Positions 23,817 to 32,604 of a stretch of DNA of 64,000 bases are shown here, one piece after another. Where the stretch lies: the IMG/VR virus record IMGVR_UViG_3300034196_000019, positions 26,623-90,622 of that record. One strand, written 5' to 3'. Source of the stretch: a virus. A program made the position numbers and the translations under genes. Below the pieces are notes generated by a model. The model made no database searches. It was not told the DNA's origin and saw nothing but the letters and a program-made list of their open reading frames with translations. The first letter of the stretch is position 1; every line of letters starts with the position of its first letter.

Positions 23817-26138
23817 TTAGTGACACTCAGACCACGTTGAACCGCAAGCCCACTCAAATCCAAGATTCACATTAAGCTTTAGCAGCCGCTCAGTTTTAGT
23901 AATTGAGTCCTTAATGATTTTAGACATCGGACTAAATGCTACAAAGTAATTCTCACCAATATGCCCGACCGTACTGGAATCTTTTGTCACTACGGCTTTT
24001 GCTTCCTCCTCCGTTTTAAACACTTTAAACGATACAAGACTTTTATGCAAGCTAAATTGTGCCTCATCGTGGTACGCAATCATCTGTTGAATTGAGGGTT
24101 TGTTGTGAAGATCCCGATCAAAGACATTCCCCCACAAATCTAAACGCTCAAGTTCTTGGTGAATATAGACCAAAGTGTATTTAGCAGCAAGACTCCCACA
24201 ATTCTGGAAGATAGCGTTAATACAACTATGCGCTGATCGTGTGTAAACCTTACGCCCATCAATACCTTGTACAAATTTCTTCTTATTGTTCTCCCAGTGT
24301 AATTGCAAAGCATCCTTTAGCTGCTTAAGAGCAGGTACTGCTGCCCAGTAGTCTTCAAAAAGTTTCTTTGCGCGAGCCATTGGGATGCTCATACTTTTTG
24401 AAATCTTAGCTGCTTGGGCGCCGTACATTAAGGAATAGCCCAGGGTTTTTGCTGTAGACCGATCGATGCCCATCTTTCTTGCGTTAACACTGTGAATATC
24501 ATTAGGTTTCTCCGAGACTAGGGTTTTTGCAAGCTCATCCCCATAGTTATACACAAGGTCTCCAGAAGGTTTCTTTTTGAGTACAAAGTGAGCATTGCAA
24601 AGAGCCTCTAGACTTGAAAAGTCAAACCCCATCTGCACTTGATTTGCTGCACGATCAACCCCAAAAAGACTACGCATTTCATGCCCGTATAGACTCGTTA
24701 CCCTAGCAATGTTGCAAACACCCCTGTGAGTGTATCTCCCAGTATTGGTTCCGTTTGTATTTGCAGGAGTTGGGATTCTACCGTCTGCCCGCATTTGAAC
24801 TAAAAAGCCACTCGTAGGTTCCCCATCTTCATCCAAGCCCCCAGCAATAGAGTTCTTTCTGTGCTTATAAGTATAGTATTCAACAACATCTTTTGCAAAA
24901 GGAAATTTATCAGCCATTGCTAGTAGGTTAGGGCAAATTTCTTTCTCTACACCAACGGTCAAGGTTGGGGCGGTTGGCACTCGTACTGGTTTTGCGAAGT
25001 CTTTAGACAGCAGCCAAGTCTTAAGTTCTGTTTCTTTTACATCAAGCAACTTCAATCGCCAATCTTTAAACGGGCCCGTAAGCGTTTGTTCTACATATCG
25101 ATCAACAGTTTTTAGGAAATCATCCTTACTCCTTTTCTTTTTCTTAGCATCTACGGTAAGATCGCGCTCTTTATACTGACTCGGATTCCAAAACATAGAT
25201 AGCAGATACCACTTAATATGTTCGCCGTCATCCACAGTAGCCTTACCTGTGGATACGATTGGTTCTTCACTCAATGGTAGAGAATAAGTCTTACCATAAA
25301 GTTCTACCTGACGGTCGTCTACGGATAGCTTTCCGCCGTGTTTCTCTACCCACTTTTCCATAATTGCGGAGATACCACCACACTTCTTAAATTGGATTTT
25401 TGGTGGGATATACTGCTTTACCTCTCCCTTATTAAGTGGTTTTTCTGGCAGTACAGGATCTACGTTAGCTGCGATTAAACGCATACGTTCTGTTAAGTCT
25501 GCTACGCAGTTCTCGGCTAACTCTTTATTGAATTTAAAACCATAAAGCTCCTGGGAGAGCGTAATATCAGCAAGTTTATTTTCAAGCGCGTAGGCTTTAC
25601 TCCAAGTATAACTATTATACTCTTCCATCTCCTTAAAGAATAGAGTTGCATTACTAGAAGTATCCTGAATGCAATATGTCAACATCTCTTCTGAGTATTT
25701 TGAGAAATCATGAAAATCAATTTTCGGATTGCCAAAACGATCACCCCAAGCTCCTAGACTGTGATCGATCACTGTATCACTATATAGCAAATAACTTAAG
25801 ACGAGAGTATCCCAAACAAGCACCGGATTGCCATATAGTGTAGAAGACTCCCCCACATACCCTATAGAGTACTCCAAGCCCATCCAAAGTTTAAGAACAG
25901 GTAGGTCATACATCGAAATATTATGCCCGATGATTTCAGTTACAGTTTCAAGATAAGGTTTAAGTTTAGTTTTAATCTCGACCTCACCTACAAAAGTAGC
26001 AACTTCATCTGTATCAATATCTCGACATACAACACACCAGACCTTGAAGTCGTCTTTTAAGCGATATGGGAGTTTTGAATAATCCAAGCCATTTTGTAAA
26101 AGATCATTTGCCTCAATATCTAGTACTACCCGTTTCAT
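23817..26138 (-). CDS. Family A DNA polymerase with 3'-5' exonuclease
   Basis: 773 aa, T7-like replicative polymerase. Exonuclease motifs: DIE (D7/E9), HNISMYD (D78) and YCIQD (D159). Polymerase motif A is GFDFSSLE (D506, E511), motif B RSTAKTLGYSLMYG (560-573) and motif C YHDEAQF (H690-E692). All catalytic acids are present. No 5'-nuclease domain, which is supplied by the separate exonuclease at 18657. It copies the phage genome behind the helicase encoded just upstream. Confidence 0.96.
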   Translation of the reverse strand: MKRVVLDIEANDLLQNGLDYSKLPYRLKDDFKVWCVVCRDIDTDEVATFVGEVEIKTKLKPYLETVTEIIGHNISMYDLPVLKLWMGLEYSIGYVGESSTLYGNPVLVWDTLVLSYLLYSDTVIDHSLGAWGDRFGNPKIDFHDFSKYSEEMLTYCIQDTSSNATLFFKEMEEYNSYTWSKAYALENKLADITLSQELYGFKFNKELAENCVADLTERMRLIAANVDPVLPEKPLNKGEVKQYIPPKIQFKKCGGISAIMEKWVEKHGGKLSVDDRQVELYGKTYSLPLSEEPIVSTGKATVDDGEHIKWYLLSMFWNPSQYKERDLTVDAKKKKRSKDDFLKTVDRYVEQTLTGPFKDWRLKLLDVKETELKTWLLSKDFAKPVRVPTAPTLTVGVEKEICPNLLAMADKFPFAKDVVEYYTYKHRKNSIAGGLDEDGEPTSGFLVQMRADGRIPTPANTNGTNTGRYTHRGVCNIARVTSLYGHEMRSLFGVDRAANQVQMGFDFSSLEALCNAHFVLKKKPSGDLVYNYGDELAKTLVSEKPNDIHSVNARKMGIDRSTAKTLGYSLMYGAQAAKISKSMSIPMARAKKLFEDYWAAVPALKQLKDALQLHWENNKKKFVQGIDGRKVYTRSAHSCINAIFQNCGSLAAKYTLVYIHQELERLDLWGNVFDRDLHNKPSIQQMIAYHDEAQFSLHKSLVSFKVFKTEEEAKAVVTKDSSTVGHIGENYFVAFSPMSKIIKDSITKTERLLKLNVNLGFEWACGSTWSECH

Positions 26139-26147
26139 TACCTTCTC

Positions 26148-26735
26148 CTACAGATTTTCATGGTCTAAATTTGCTCTGACGTATCTTAAGAAATAGCGCT
26201 TAACGCTTGTTTCATTAATGCCAAGCTCTCTGGAAACCTCCATAAAGCCTCCGCCTTGCAGTATACGCTTAGTTACTTGAACTTCAAGCTCTTCTTTTGT
26301 TTGTCCTCGCCTCTGAGCTACGAGAAAGCTTTTCCTATACACCTGATCGTAGTCTCCAATATACAGACAGATAGTTGGTAATTCAAGCCCTTTCATCTCA
26401 GCAATTTTTCTAGCTGAAACGCCTTCTGCAATTAACAGTCGAATTTCTCTTGTTAATTCTAGGTTATCTTTATCGTATTCAGCTTTACATTTTGCAAGAT
26501 TATGCCCTGAGATATACCAATATGGAGCGTGTCTCTCCCAGCCAATTTCTCTTGCAATCTGAGCACTGCTCTTACCTAAAAGTATTTCTGAATGGATAAA
26601 AAGACAGAATTCCCCGAAGTTTTTATATCCAAATCTTTTTGCTGTATTGTGTCTTTTATTTAAAGAGGATACAGCTTTACCATATCCAACAATAGTTTCA
26701 CCATACATATTATAGGCGGCTGTTTGATCCACCAT
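26148..26735 (-). CDS. HTH-repeat part of a GIY-YIG homing endonuclease (after in-frame TAG)
   Basis: 195 aa with at least three helix-turn-helix units, e.g. 'SSAQIAREIGWERHAPYW', 'SARKIAEMKGLELPTICLYI' and 'GFMEVSRELGINETSVKRYF'. It begins in the same frame as the GIY-YIG piece at 26754; only TAG and six codons (ALIGGH) lie between. The segment 'YGETIVGYGKAVSSLNKRH' is the usual linker of such endonucleases. No ribosome site is evident at the ATG at 26735, arguing that this was one gene. Confidence 0.8.
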   Translation of the reverse strand: MVDQTAAYNMYGETIVGYGKAVSSLNKRHNTAKRFGYKNFGEFCLFIHSEILLGKSSAQIAREIGWERHAPYWYISGHNLAKCKAEYDKDNLELTREIRLLIAEGVSARKIAEMKGLELPTICLYIGDYDQVYRKSFLVAQRRGQTKEELEVQVTKRILQGGGFMEVSRELGINETSVKRYFLRYVRANLDHENL

Positions 26736-26753
26736 ATGCCCGCCTATAAGAGC

Positions 26754-27062
26754 CTAAGAAATATTGTAGTATTCAGGTGATTCAACAGCGTTTAAACTAA
26801 CGATCCATTTGTTTTCAGTTTCCAATAAAAGCTTCTTGTCAGGAACTTCTTCGAGGATTTTTGCAGAAAGTCTGGCGCCTTTAGCCATATCGTCTTTCAT
26901 TAAGGGGCAAGAACTACTTCCATAATAAGGTAATCCAGTTTTAGCTGAAACAATTCGATCAATACCACGTATGTTCTCAATAAAACATTCAGCCTTAGAT
27001 CCAACGTAAAACCGTCTACCCTCTGTTTTATCTAAATTGGTTAGCAAATAAATTATATTCAA
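26754..27062 (-). CDS. GIY-YIG nuclease domain (ends at in-frame TAG)
   Basis: 102 aa from a TTG start with GGGAGAAAT ahead. 'IIYLLTN...RFYVGSK' is the GIY-YIG core, followed by 'YYGSSSCPL' and a glutamate in 'ETENKWIVSL', the expected catalytic order. The frame ends at 'YYNIS' plus TAG and then continues into the HTH piece. Inserted between the helicase and polymerase genes, a classic homing site. Full length would be 304 codons. Confidence 0.8.
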   Translation of the reverse strand: MNIIYLLTNLDKTEGRRFYVGSKAECFIENIRGIDRIVSAKTGLPYYGSSSCPLMKDDMAKGARLSAKILEEVPDKKLLLETENKWIVSLNAVESPEYYNIS

Positions 27063-27085
27063 TATTTCTCCCTATTAATTAAATT

Positions 27086-28753
27086 CTAAAATTGTGATAC
27101 ATCGTCTTCTTGAAGTAGCACCTCCCACGACACATCATCTACTGTGAATGAGTCAGCTACACCAAGATAACTCCATGGGCGGTTCTTCAATACTGTCAAT
27201 CTTACACGACCACGGCTTCGGTCTGGTAGTATTTCCGGCTCTAGACCAATAATAATAAAGCTCAATTGTTCCAAGGCAGCACTGCCCCGCATCATCTCCT
27301 TTGTCACCATTACCCAATAGGGCTTAGGCTCTTCTCCATCCTTGAGTTTAGGCGGCTTGAATTGCTCTGCTGCACTGCGGTTGATATGGCTCACTGCAAT
27401 AATACACACATCATTGGCTGCACAGAATGCTGCAAGCTCTGTCATCACCATATCAAGCTCTTTACGCTCATCAGCAACATTACTGCCTGAGATAACCAAG
27501 CTTAAGTGATCTAGGAGAATAAAGCTACAACCTTCTACCAAGTGCATGTGTTTAATTTTAGCCATAAGCTCTGTGATTGGCAGGCTACCGAAGTGACCTA
27601 GCATAACAAGACCATCATTGTCAATAATATCTTGACGTGCTTGTTCAATCTTCTCTCGTGTGCTCACTTTAAGCGGATTATTCTTAAATTCAAGATAGTT
27701 CACTTTAAGCTTTGCTGCAATCAGGCGCTGCATTGTCTCCTTATTTGTTTCCTCAAGATAGATCATGCCTAGCTTCTCGCCTGCTTCCATAAACGCAGAT
27801 GCGAAGATACTTGTTACTGTACTTTTCCCTACGCCACTGGGGCTTGTAAGCAAGACTAGTTCTCGCAAACGAAAACCGTGAAGCTTATCCATGAGTTTAG
27901 GGAAGCTTGGAACATATACACCCTCTGGGCGAGGTTCAAGCAACTCATCTAGAGAGATATCTACAGCCTTAACGATCTTCTCTGAAGAATATGGGCGGCG
28001 ACCAAACTGAATAAGTTTAGCTAGCTCATTAGACTTACCAGCTTGCAAGAAGTCGCTTGCATCCTTAAAGCCATCCTCTGGAGTTACAGTAAACAAAGAC
28101 TGACCATTGCCTACCAAAGCACTTGCAATAGCTTCACGGGCCTCGTGGCCCTTCATAATCCCTTTCTTAAGCTCTGCTGGTGTACAGTGGTCATCGTCCA
28201 TAAAGATGGTCAGAGCATCATAAGACAGAATGTAATCATTGTTATGCAGAATGCTCTCTACTGCGTTAGCTGTACCAAGAGGAATACTAGCTACTAGGGG
28301 TTCAATACCTTCAAACTTCGTCCCTTTAACAGAACCTACTGCGGCCTGGAAAACTGCTAGGCAGTCGTGCTGACCCTCGGTGAGAATAAGATTGCTACGC
28401 TTACGATTCTGTTTTTCTGCAATAGACTGACCAAATAGCTTGTTACTGATGCTAACAGAGCCAACTACACTCCAATGATATTTCTCTTCCTTAGATTTAG
28501 TAAGGTCTTGCTTCGTATATCCTGTAACTTTATCTTTCTGATTGTATGACGGAAAGTATACGGCAATCGGCGTGCTACCGTCCTTTGGGTCTACTGCCAC
28601 CTTTACACCAAAGCGCTCAAGAGTTTCCTTGCGGATGCCGCGCTCTGGTAGATCTCTTGCCCCGTATGTTTCAATCTCTTTAATCGTTTCTTTAGGCTGA
28701 AAATCTTGCATTACTTCCCCCTGCTTACCAAATTTCTTACGTTCATAGCCCAC
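27086..28753 (-). CDS. DnaB-like replicative helicase with TOPRIM domain (T7 gp4/Twinkle-like)
   Basis: 555 aa. TOPRIM motifs TEG (E126) and DDD (186-188), then a RecA-fold helicase with Walker A SPSGVGKST (304-312) and Walker B FILLDH (411-416). There is no N-terminal zinc-binding domain, unlike T7 gp4A, so primer synthesis may need a separate or host primase. Two starts look usable: GTG at 28753 (GAGGAG ahead) and ATG 14 codons later (GGGGGA ahead). Unwinds DNA for the polymerase downstream. Confidence 0.93.
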   Translation of the reverse strand: MGYERKKFGKQGEVMQDFQPKETIKEIETYGARDLPERGIRKETLERFGVKVAVDPKDGSTPIAVYFPSYNQKDKVTGYTKQDLTKSKEEKYHWSVVGSVSISNKLFGQSIAEKQNRKRSNLILTEGQHDCLAVFQAAVGSVKGTKFEGIEPLVASIPLGTANAVESILHNNDYILSYDALTIFMDDDHCTPAELKKGIMKGHEAREAIASALVGNGQSLFTVTPEDGFKDASDFLQAGKSNELAKLIQFGRRPYSSEKIVKAVDISLDELLEPRPEGVYVPSFPKLMDKLHGFRLRELVLLTSPSGVGKSTVTSIFASAFMEAGEKLGMIYLEETNKETMQRLIAAKLKVNYLEFKNNPLKVSTREKIEQARQDIIDNDGLVMLGHFGSLPITELMAKIKHMHLVEGCSFILLDHLSLVISGSNVADERKELDMVMTELAAFCAANDVCIIAVSHINRSAAEQFKPPKLKDGEEPKPYWVMVTKEMMRGSAALEQLSFIIIGLEPEILPDRSRGRVRLTVLKNRPWSYLGVADSFTVDDVSWEVLLQEDDVSQF

Positions 28754-28770
28754 AAGATTCTCCTCTTGAA

Positions 28771-28941
28771 TTATTTACTAGTGGAAAACATCTTTTCTAG
28801 GATTTCGCACCAGTCCGGTTTGTTTTCTTCTTCGTACTTAAATTTGAATTTAATTGCATCGTCTTCAGAAAGAAATATACCCTTTGTATTATCAGGGCTG
28901 GGATAATAGTTATACCAAGCATTTACTAGATAGACTTTCAT
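28771..28941 (-). CDS. Small unknown protein (56 aa)
   Basis: ATG overlaps the upstream TGA (ATGA). Starts 'MKVYLVNAWYNYYPSP' with an acidic and aromatic helix later, a style shared with the 61-aa gene at 23557. Function unknown. Confidence 0.65.
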   Translation of the reverse strand: MKVYLVNAWYNYYPSPDNTKGIFLSEDDAIKFKFKYEEENKPDWCEILEKMFSTSK

Positions 28942-29189
28942 GATTTACTCCCCTTAAATTCCATAGCGGCCACCCAAATACGATAAGCATTCTTTGGAGT
29001 ATCCCACTTATACTCTCCATCTTCCATAATTACAAGGTCATAATGCTGACGTTTGCGACGTAGGAAGAAAGCATATTCTTCGTTGTACCATTCTTGGAAG
29101 CTGGCCCTATGCGGGTGATTCTTGTCAAGAATATTCTCAGAATTTCCAGAATGGTTTGCTTGGCTCTGTGTCTGATTTAGCTGGCTCAT
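28938..29189 (-). CDS. Unknown protein (83 aa)
   Basis: Polar, Asn/Gln-rich start then a structured half with 'WYNEEYAFFLRRKRQ'. Its first 17 codons overlap the upstream gene in another frame; a later start cannot be excluded. Confidence 0.65.
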   Translation of the reverse strand: MSQLNQTQSQANHSGNSENILDKNHPHRASFQEWYNEEYAFFLRRKRQHYDLVIMEDGEYKWDTPKNAYRIWVAAMEFKGSKS

Positions 29190-29544
29190 GCTTTACACTC
29201 ATTTTAGGTTGCTGTGCGATACAACGATTGTACATCTCTACAGCAAACTTTTCAATCATTGTATCCTGATTATTTTCAAGACTCATTTTAGGCCATGTGT
29301 AAGCCTCACGAATCTGAGAAATATTCTGATCTGTATCACCAAATTTCTCTAGCATCATGGGAAGAGGAATCCCACGCTGATAGCCAAGCATATTACTCTT
29401 ACCAAGCTCATAATCAATGAGACAATCGTATTGTTTACTAGGGTTTTCATGCTCTGGAGACGCGCTAGCCTCTTTCTTAGGCAGACATACTGCTAGCACC
29501 ACAAGCACGCTAAACAGTAGGATAAATCGTGGGGAATAGGTCAT
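29137..29544 (-). CDS. Exported or membrane-anchored unknown protein (135 aa)
   Basis: Start chosen at 29544, where 'MTYSPRFILLFSVLVVLAVC' forms a signal peptide or anchor followed by a possible lipobox-like cysteine. Mature part has several cysteines and a Pro/Lys-rich end. Periplasmic role inferred. Confidence 0.7.
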   Translation of the reverse strand: MTYSPRFILLFSVLVVLAVCLPKKEASASPEHENPSKQYDCLIDYELGKSNMLGYQRGIPLPMMLEKFGDTDQNISQIREAYTWPKMSLENNQDTMIEKFAVEMYNRCIAQQPKMSVKHEPAKSDTEPSKPFWKF

Positions 29545-29717
29545 TTTGATTGCTCCTGTTCTGCTAGCCATTCAACCATCCAGCCGATCAGTTGTTTTGC
29601 ATCTTCCGCATCTAGCTCTGCTGTAGCACAATCAATACGGAAGAAACCTGGATCATCTGGTGTATCGTAGATACGAATTTGTTCTTCAAATCCAAATGGA
29701 ATTACTAAGTCTTTCAT
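29541..29717 (-). CDS. Small unknown protein (58 aa)
   Basis: ATG overlaps the upstream stop and follows AGGAGAAAC. Acidic; ends with an amphipathic helix (KQLIGWMVEWLAEQEQ). Function unknown. Confidence 0.65.
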   Translation of the reverse strand: MKDLVIPFGFEEQIRIYDTPDDPGFFRIDCATAELDAEDAKQLIGWMVEWLAEQEQSK

Positions 29718-29941
29718 TTCGTTTCTCCTTTAATTTCATTAAGAGCTTTCTGCTCTGTGTTTGGTACGCTCTCTTGAGCGGGTATAGCCACAATAATACA
29801 CTTCTGATCCCGTGGCAAGCTCTTTTCGCAAATATTTAACGCATTTAGTGTCTGTGTGTCCCTCTCTGGTACACCAGCTAGAAAGAGAATAGCAAGAATA
29901 ATAAGCATCGTAGCCAGTCCACCAGTAATAAAATCATTCAT
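29714..29941 (-). CDS. Membrane-anchored unknown protein (75 aa)
   Basis: ATG at 29941 with GGAGAATG ahead. Transmembrane helix at residues 6-23 (GGLATMLIILAILFLAGV), then a polar domain with two cysteines. Function unknown. Confidence 0.65.
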   Translation of the reverse strand: MNDFITGGLATMLIILAILFLAGVPERDTQTLNALNICEKSLPRDQKCIIVAIPAQESVPNTEQKALNEIKGETK

Positions 29942-29942
29942 C

Positions 29943-30173
29943 TCATTCTCCTCGTACACGGGACTCCATCCAGGCATCCTCAATTTGTTCTTCAAGACTG
30001 AGAATCTGTAATTTCAAATCACGTACATAGTCTTCAGAATAGAGCTTTGTTCCATGCTGTACTTTCTCGTTGATAATTGCTGTAGTTAGGAATGCTCTTT
30101 GAAGGAGTAATCCTACTATATTTTCTGGCTTGCGTTGTACAACACCAACAACGTCTTCATCGTATTCGTTCAT
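29943..30173 (-). CDS. Unknown helical protein (76 aa)
   Basis: Two helices with an acidic/leucine pattern (LKLQILSLEEQIEDAW) that could form a coiled coil. Good ribosome site. Confidence 0.7.
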   Translation of the reverse strand: MNEYDEDVVGVVQRKPENIVGLLLQRAFLTTAIINEKVQHGTKLYSEDYVRDLKLQILSLEEQIEDAWMESRVRGE

Positions 30174-30185
30174 TATCTATTCTCC

Positions 30186-30440
30186 TTAGTCTGGTTTGAT
30201 AGGAAGTGGCATCCAATGTGAAACTATAGGACGATTACAAAACCCCGGACCATCTGCAACAGTTTCAACAAATTGACAATGATCCTCAATGTTTAACCAA
30301 AAACCACCATTCTCATAAAAACAATCACCCTGCCATTGATCAATCTCAATTGTAAATTCTTCATCGCCAGCATACAAGACATAAATTAAGCAGTCTTTAT
30401 TATTCTGTGGCTTGATCTCTTCCGTCTTGAACCAAATCAT
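30186..30440 (-). CDS. DUF551-like small protein (84 aa)
   Basis: 'MIWFKTEEIKPQNNKDCLIY', a Trp/Phe/Asp-rich middle, and the ending 'VSHWMPLPIKPD' fit the DUF551-type domain (W...P...G..V...HWMPLP) found in many phages. Its function is unknown in the literature. Confidence 0.75.
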   Translation of the reverse strand: MIWFKTEEIKPQNNKDCLIYVLYAGDEEFTIEIDQWQGDCFYENGGFWLNIEDHCQFVETVADGPGFCNRPIVSHWMPLPIKPD

Positions 30441-30658
30441 TTGCAGTAAGCCTCTTTCAGATACTTCGCAATTTCATATGTGAAGACACGGATATTGTCC
30501 TCTTTTAGCCAGCGCTCTGTACCAATAACTTTATCATTACGCTGATAACAAACAAGCCCATGTGTACGTCCAACATCATGACCAATTGTGTATGAATCTT
30601 CTTCAAGACTATTGATCACTTGTTCAAACTCTTGCTGTGTGCATGCGAGGTAGTTCAT
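30437..30658 (-). CDS. Small unknown protein (73 aa)
   Basis: Overlaps both neighbours by four bases. Alpha/beta-looking; no motif. Confidence 0.7.
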   Translation of the reverse strand: MNYLACTQQEFEQVINSLEEDSYTIGHDVGRTHGLVCYQRNDKVIGTERWLKEDNIRVFTYEIAKYLKEAYCK

Positions 30659-30951
30659 TTTGAAGCCTCTATGTAGTCAAATAATGAAGAGTACGTAGGA
30701 CGTTCCCATATGCAATTACACATAGCCTTGATATCCAGCATTTCAGAGATATTTACTGGGGAAAACACCCGGATAATATCGGACTCTGGTCTGCTGCCAA
30801 AGAGGTCTTCATTTAGCTTTGTGCTATTGTAGCACCCATTAGAGAATAGCATAACATCAAAGCGGGTGTCTTTTAGCACAATGTAGACAACACCTGAGCG
30901 TAGTTCTACACGATCACCACTTTTAAGGTCTGACTTAGTAAATCTTTTCAT
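30655..30951 (-). CDS. Small unknown protein (98 aa)
   Basis: N-terminal 'LKSGDRVELRSGVVYIVLKD' resembles a small SH3-like barrel; the rest is helical. ATG overlaps the upstream TGA. Confidence 0.7.
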   Translation of the reverse strand: MKRFTKSDLKSGDRVELRSGVVYIVLKDTRFDVMLFSNGCYNSTKLNEDLFGSRPESDIIRVFSPVNISEMLDIKAMCNCIWERPTYSSLFDYIEASK

Positions 30952-31085
30952 TTGTAATTGTCCTGTTCAGAAAGAGCATCTAGTACAAAGTTCTCAACTT
31001 GTTTCCAAGCCTCAAAGAAATACACATCTTCTTGGTTGATCACTTCTTGTATATAAGCTAGCATATCTTTTTGTGCTTGATTCAT
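30948..31085 (-). CDS. Very small unknown protein (45 aa)
   Basis: ATG at 31085 with GGAG about ten bases ahead. One acidic helix (AYIQEVINQEDVYFFEAW). Coupled to the next gene. Confidence 0.6.
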   Translation of the reverse strand: MNQAQKDMLAYIQEVINQEDVYFFEAWKQVENFVLDALSEQDNYK

Positions 31086-31204
31086 TTCACCAACTCCGGT
31101 TTTTCACGCTTAGAGCCCCAAGATACATCAATTGGCTTTTCTCTGCAAGTCTATTCTCAGAATTTATTCATATGCTCTGGTTTGTTTGATGAGCTTATTC
31201 TAGG

Positions 31205-31231
31205 GCAAAAGAAAAGCCCCGTCAAGGGGCT
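31205..31231 (-). terminator. Rho-independent terminator of the first early transcript
   Basis: AGCCCC/GGGGCT stem with a five-base loop and leftward TTTTCTTTTG. It lies just after the gene at 31237, so genes further left need readthrough, antitermination or other promoters. Confidence 0.85.
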
Positions 31232-31236
31232 ATGAT

Positions 31237-31428
31237 TTATTTTGTCCAAGGGTACGAAGGAATAAACCTAAAAATCTTAGCTTCATCAGCTAAGTATGTT
31301 CTAGTGAAACAACACTGAATATCTTGCATTTTATCTTCAATTTCAAGATAGTCAAATTGATCAGGCTTGAACCATTCCCCTTCTAGTCTTCCATCGGAAA
31401 ATCTTTTGTGCAAGAAATTCTCAACCAT
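31237..31428 (-). CDS. C-terminal piece of a T5orf172-domain gene (after in-frame TGA)
   Basis: 63 aa beginning 'MVENFLHKRFSDGRLEGEWF', the second half of a T5orf172 domain (compare 'EKLLLDAFDRYRVRGEWL' in the protein at 3808). It is in the same frame as the piece upstream, separated only by TGA. The ATG directly after the TGA has no good ribosome site. Confidence 0.7.
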   Translation of the reverse strand: MVENFLHKRFSDGRLEGEWFKPDQFDYLEIEDKMQDIQCCFTRTYLADEAKIFRFIPSYPWTK

Positions 31429-31830
31429 TCATGAGTTTTTGTTAAGTTCCCAGAATGCAAGAACAATTACAAGTACACCGGCAGCATTCGAAAGAGTCTT
31501 AGCCCTATTGATTGGGTCTTTACTGATACCAATTTTAAGCATGCCAGATGGATTCTTCATCAAATATAGGTACTGATCATTTGTTACTCCGTATTTTACA
31601 GCCCTTTGTTCTTTATCAATCATTTTCTTTCTTACACGTCTTTGCTGTTTGCTAGGCTTCCCAGAGTGACTGCTAAGTATTTCAAGCATATTATCTGTAA
31701 TCTCAAAGTCAGAGTATCTTTTCTTCCAACCCTTACTTAGATCATCAAATCCAAAGATGTATGCCTCAAGTTTTGTTACTGCACTCCTTCTATATTCTGT
31801 AAGATATTCACTATATTTCATTTTATCCAC
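31429..31830 (-). CDS. N-terminal piece of a T5orf172-domain gene (ends at in-frame TGA)
   Basis: 133 aa. A helical, basic front part is followed by the first half of a T5orf172 domain, 'YLYLMKNPSGMLKIGISKDP'. Aligned with the intact copy at 3808-4515, the TGA falls exactly on a codon that is arginine there, suggesting a CGA-to-TGA change. Overlaps the regulator-like gene upstream by 13 bases. Confidence 0.7.
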   Translation of the reverse strand: MDKMKYSEYLTEYRRSAVTKLEAYIFGFDDLSKGWKKRYSDFEITDNMLEILSSHSGKPSKQQRRVRKKMIDKEQRAVKYGVTNDQYLYLMKNPSGMLKIGISKDPINRAKTLSNAAGVLVIVLAFWELNKNS

Positions 31831-32561
31831 CCTTGACTCTCAACAAAATCAAGGAATACTTCATTGTCTGTAGGTTCTGGATAGAATGACTGAGACTCAT
31901 ATCTTTTGTCGAATTTAGGGATAGGCAGATCACATAGCCCATACTCAATTGTATCTGTTACATTTCGCGTATTCTCCAGAAGAGATTCCACAGGCTCTGA
32001 GCTATAACCTCGGATTGCCACCTTCAAGATATGTTCACGAGCCGCGTAGGCTTGCTTTACACGCTCAGTAGTACCAAACGGAGCACCGAAGTTATTCATA
32101 AACTCTTCCACAGAATTGTCAATGTATTCTTGCAAGTTAAGAGCTAAAGACTCAATACCCACACGGCTGGCTGTAGGGTTAGAGATATCAACCCAATCAG
32201 GAATAAATACAGCCACTTGGCCGTCCTCTGTTAGCTCTTTGCAGCGATCACGGATACGTTGTCTAGTATTTGCATTAAAGACAGACTCATAGACACCTTT
32301 TGACGTATTCCAGATAACACCATAATGCTTGTGTAGAATCTCACGCATTTCCCACTCCTTGCATCCTTGTGGTCTGATACACAAAGGAAACACATCAGCC
32401 ACACTCTTGTCAAATGCTGAAATAAGAGGTTTGCCTGTCTTCTCTACGTCTTTCATGTGAGTCCTCACAAAACGATCAGGATATCCTGTCATGCTGATAA
32501 TCTTAGCACGACTGTAGCCTTGTGTGCGTAAATCTTTTACCTTCTGAATTCTGTCTTGCAT
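31818..32561 (-). CDS. First leftward early gene, HTH-containing unknown protein
   Basis: 247 aa. Residues 3-38 form a helix-turn-helix (RIQKVKDLRTQGYSRAKIIS...PDRFVRTHM). The rest is a mixed domain without recognised motif. As the first gene behind the main leftward promoter, which is flanked by inverted repeats, it could be a transcription regulator. That is inference from position and HTH. Confidence 0.7.
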   Translation of the reverse strand: MQDRIQKVKDLRTQGYSRAKIISMTGYPDRFVRTHMKDVEKTGKPLISAFDKSVADVFPLCIRPQGCKEWEMREILHKHYGVIWNTSKGVYESVFNANTRQRIRDRCKELTEDGQVAVFIPDWVDISNPTASRVGIESLALNLQEYIDNSVEEFMNNFGAPFGTTERVKQAYAAREHILKVAIRGYSSEPVESLLENTRNVTDTIEYGLCDLPIPKFDKRYESQSFYPEPTDNEVFLDFVESQGWIK

Positions 32562-32604
32562 GAGAATTATTCTCCATAAGTGTACTATTCTGAACGATGT
32601 TCAG

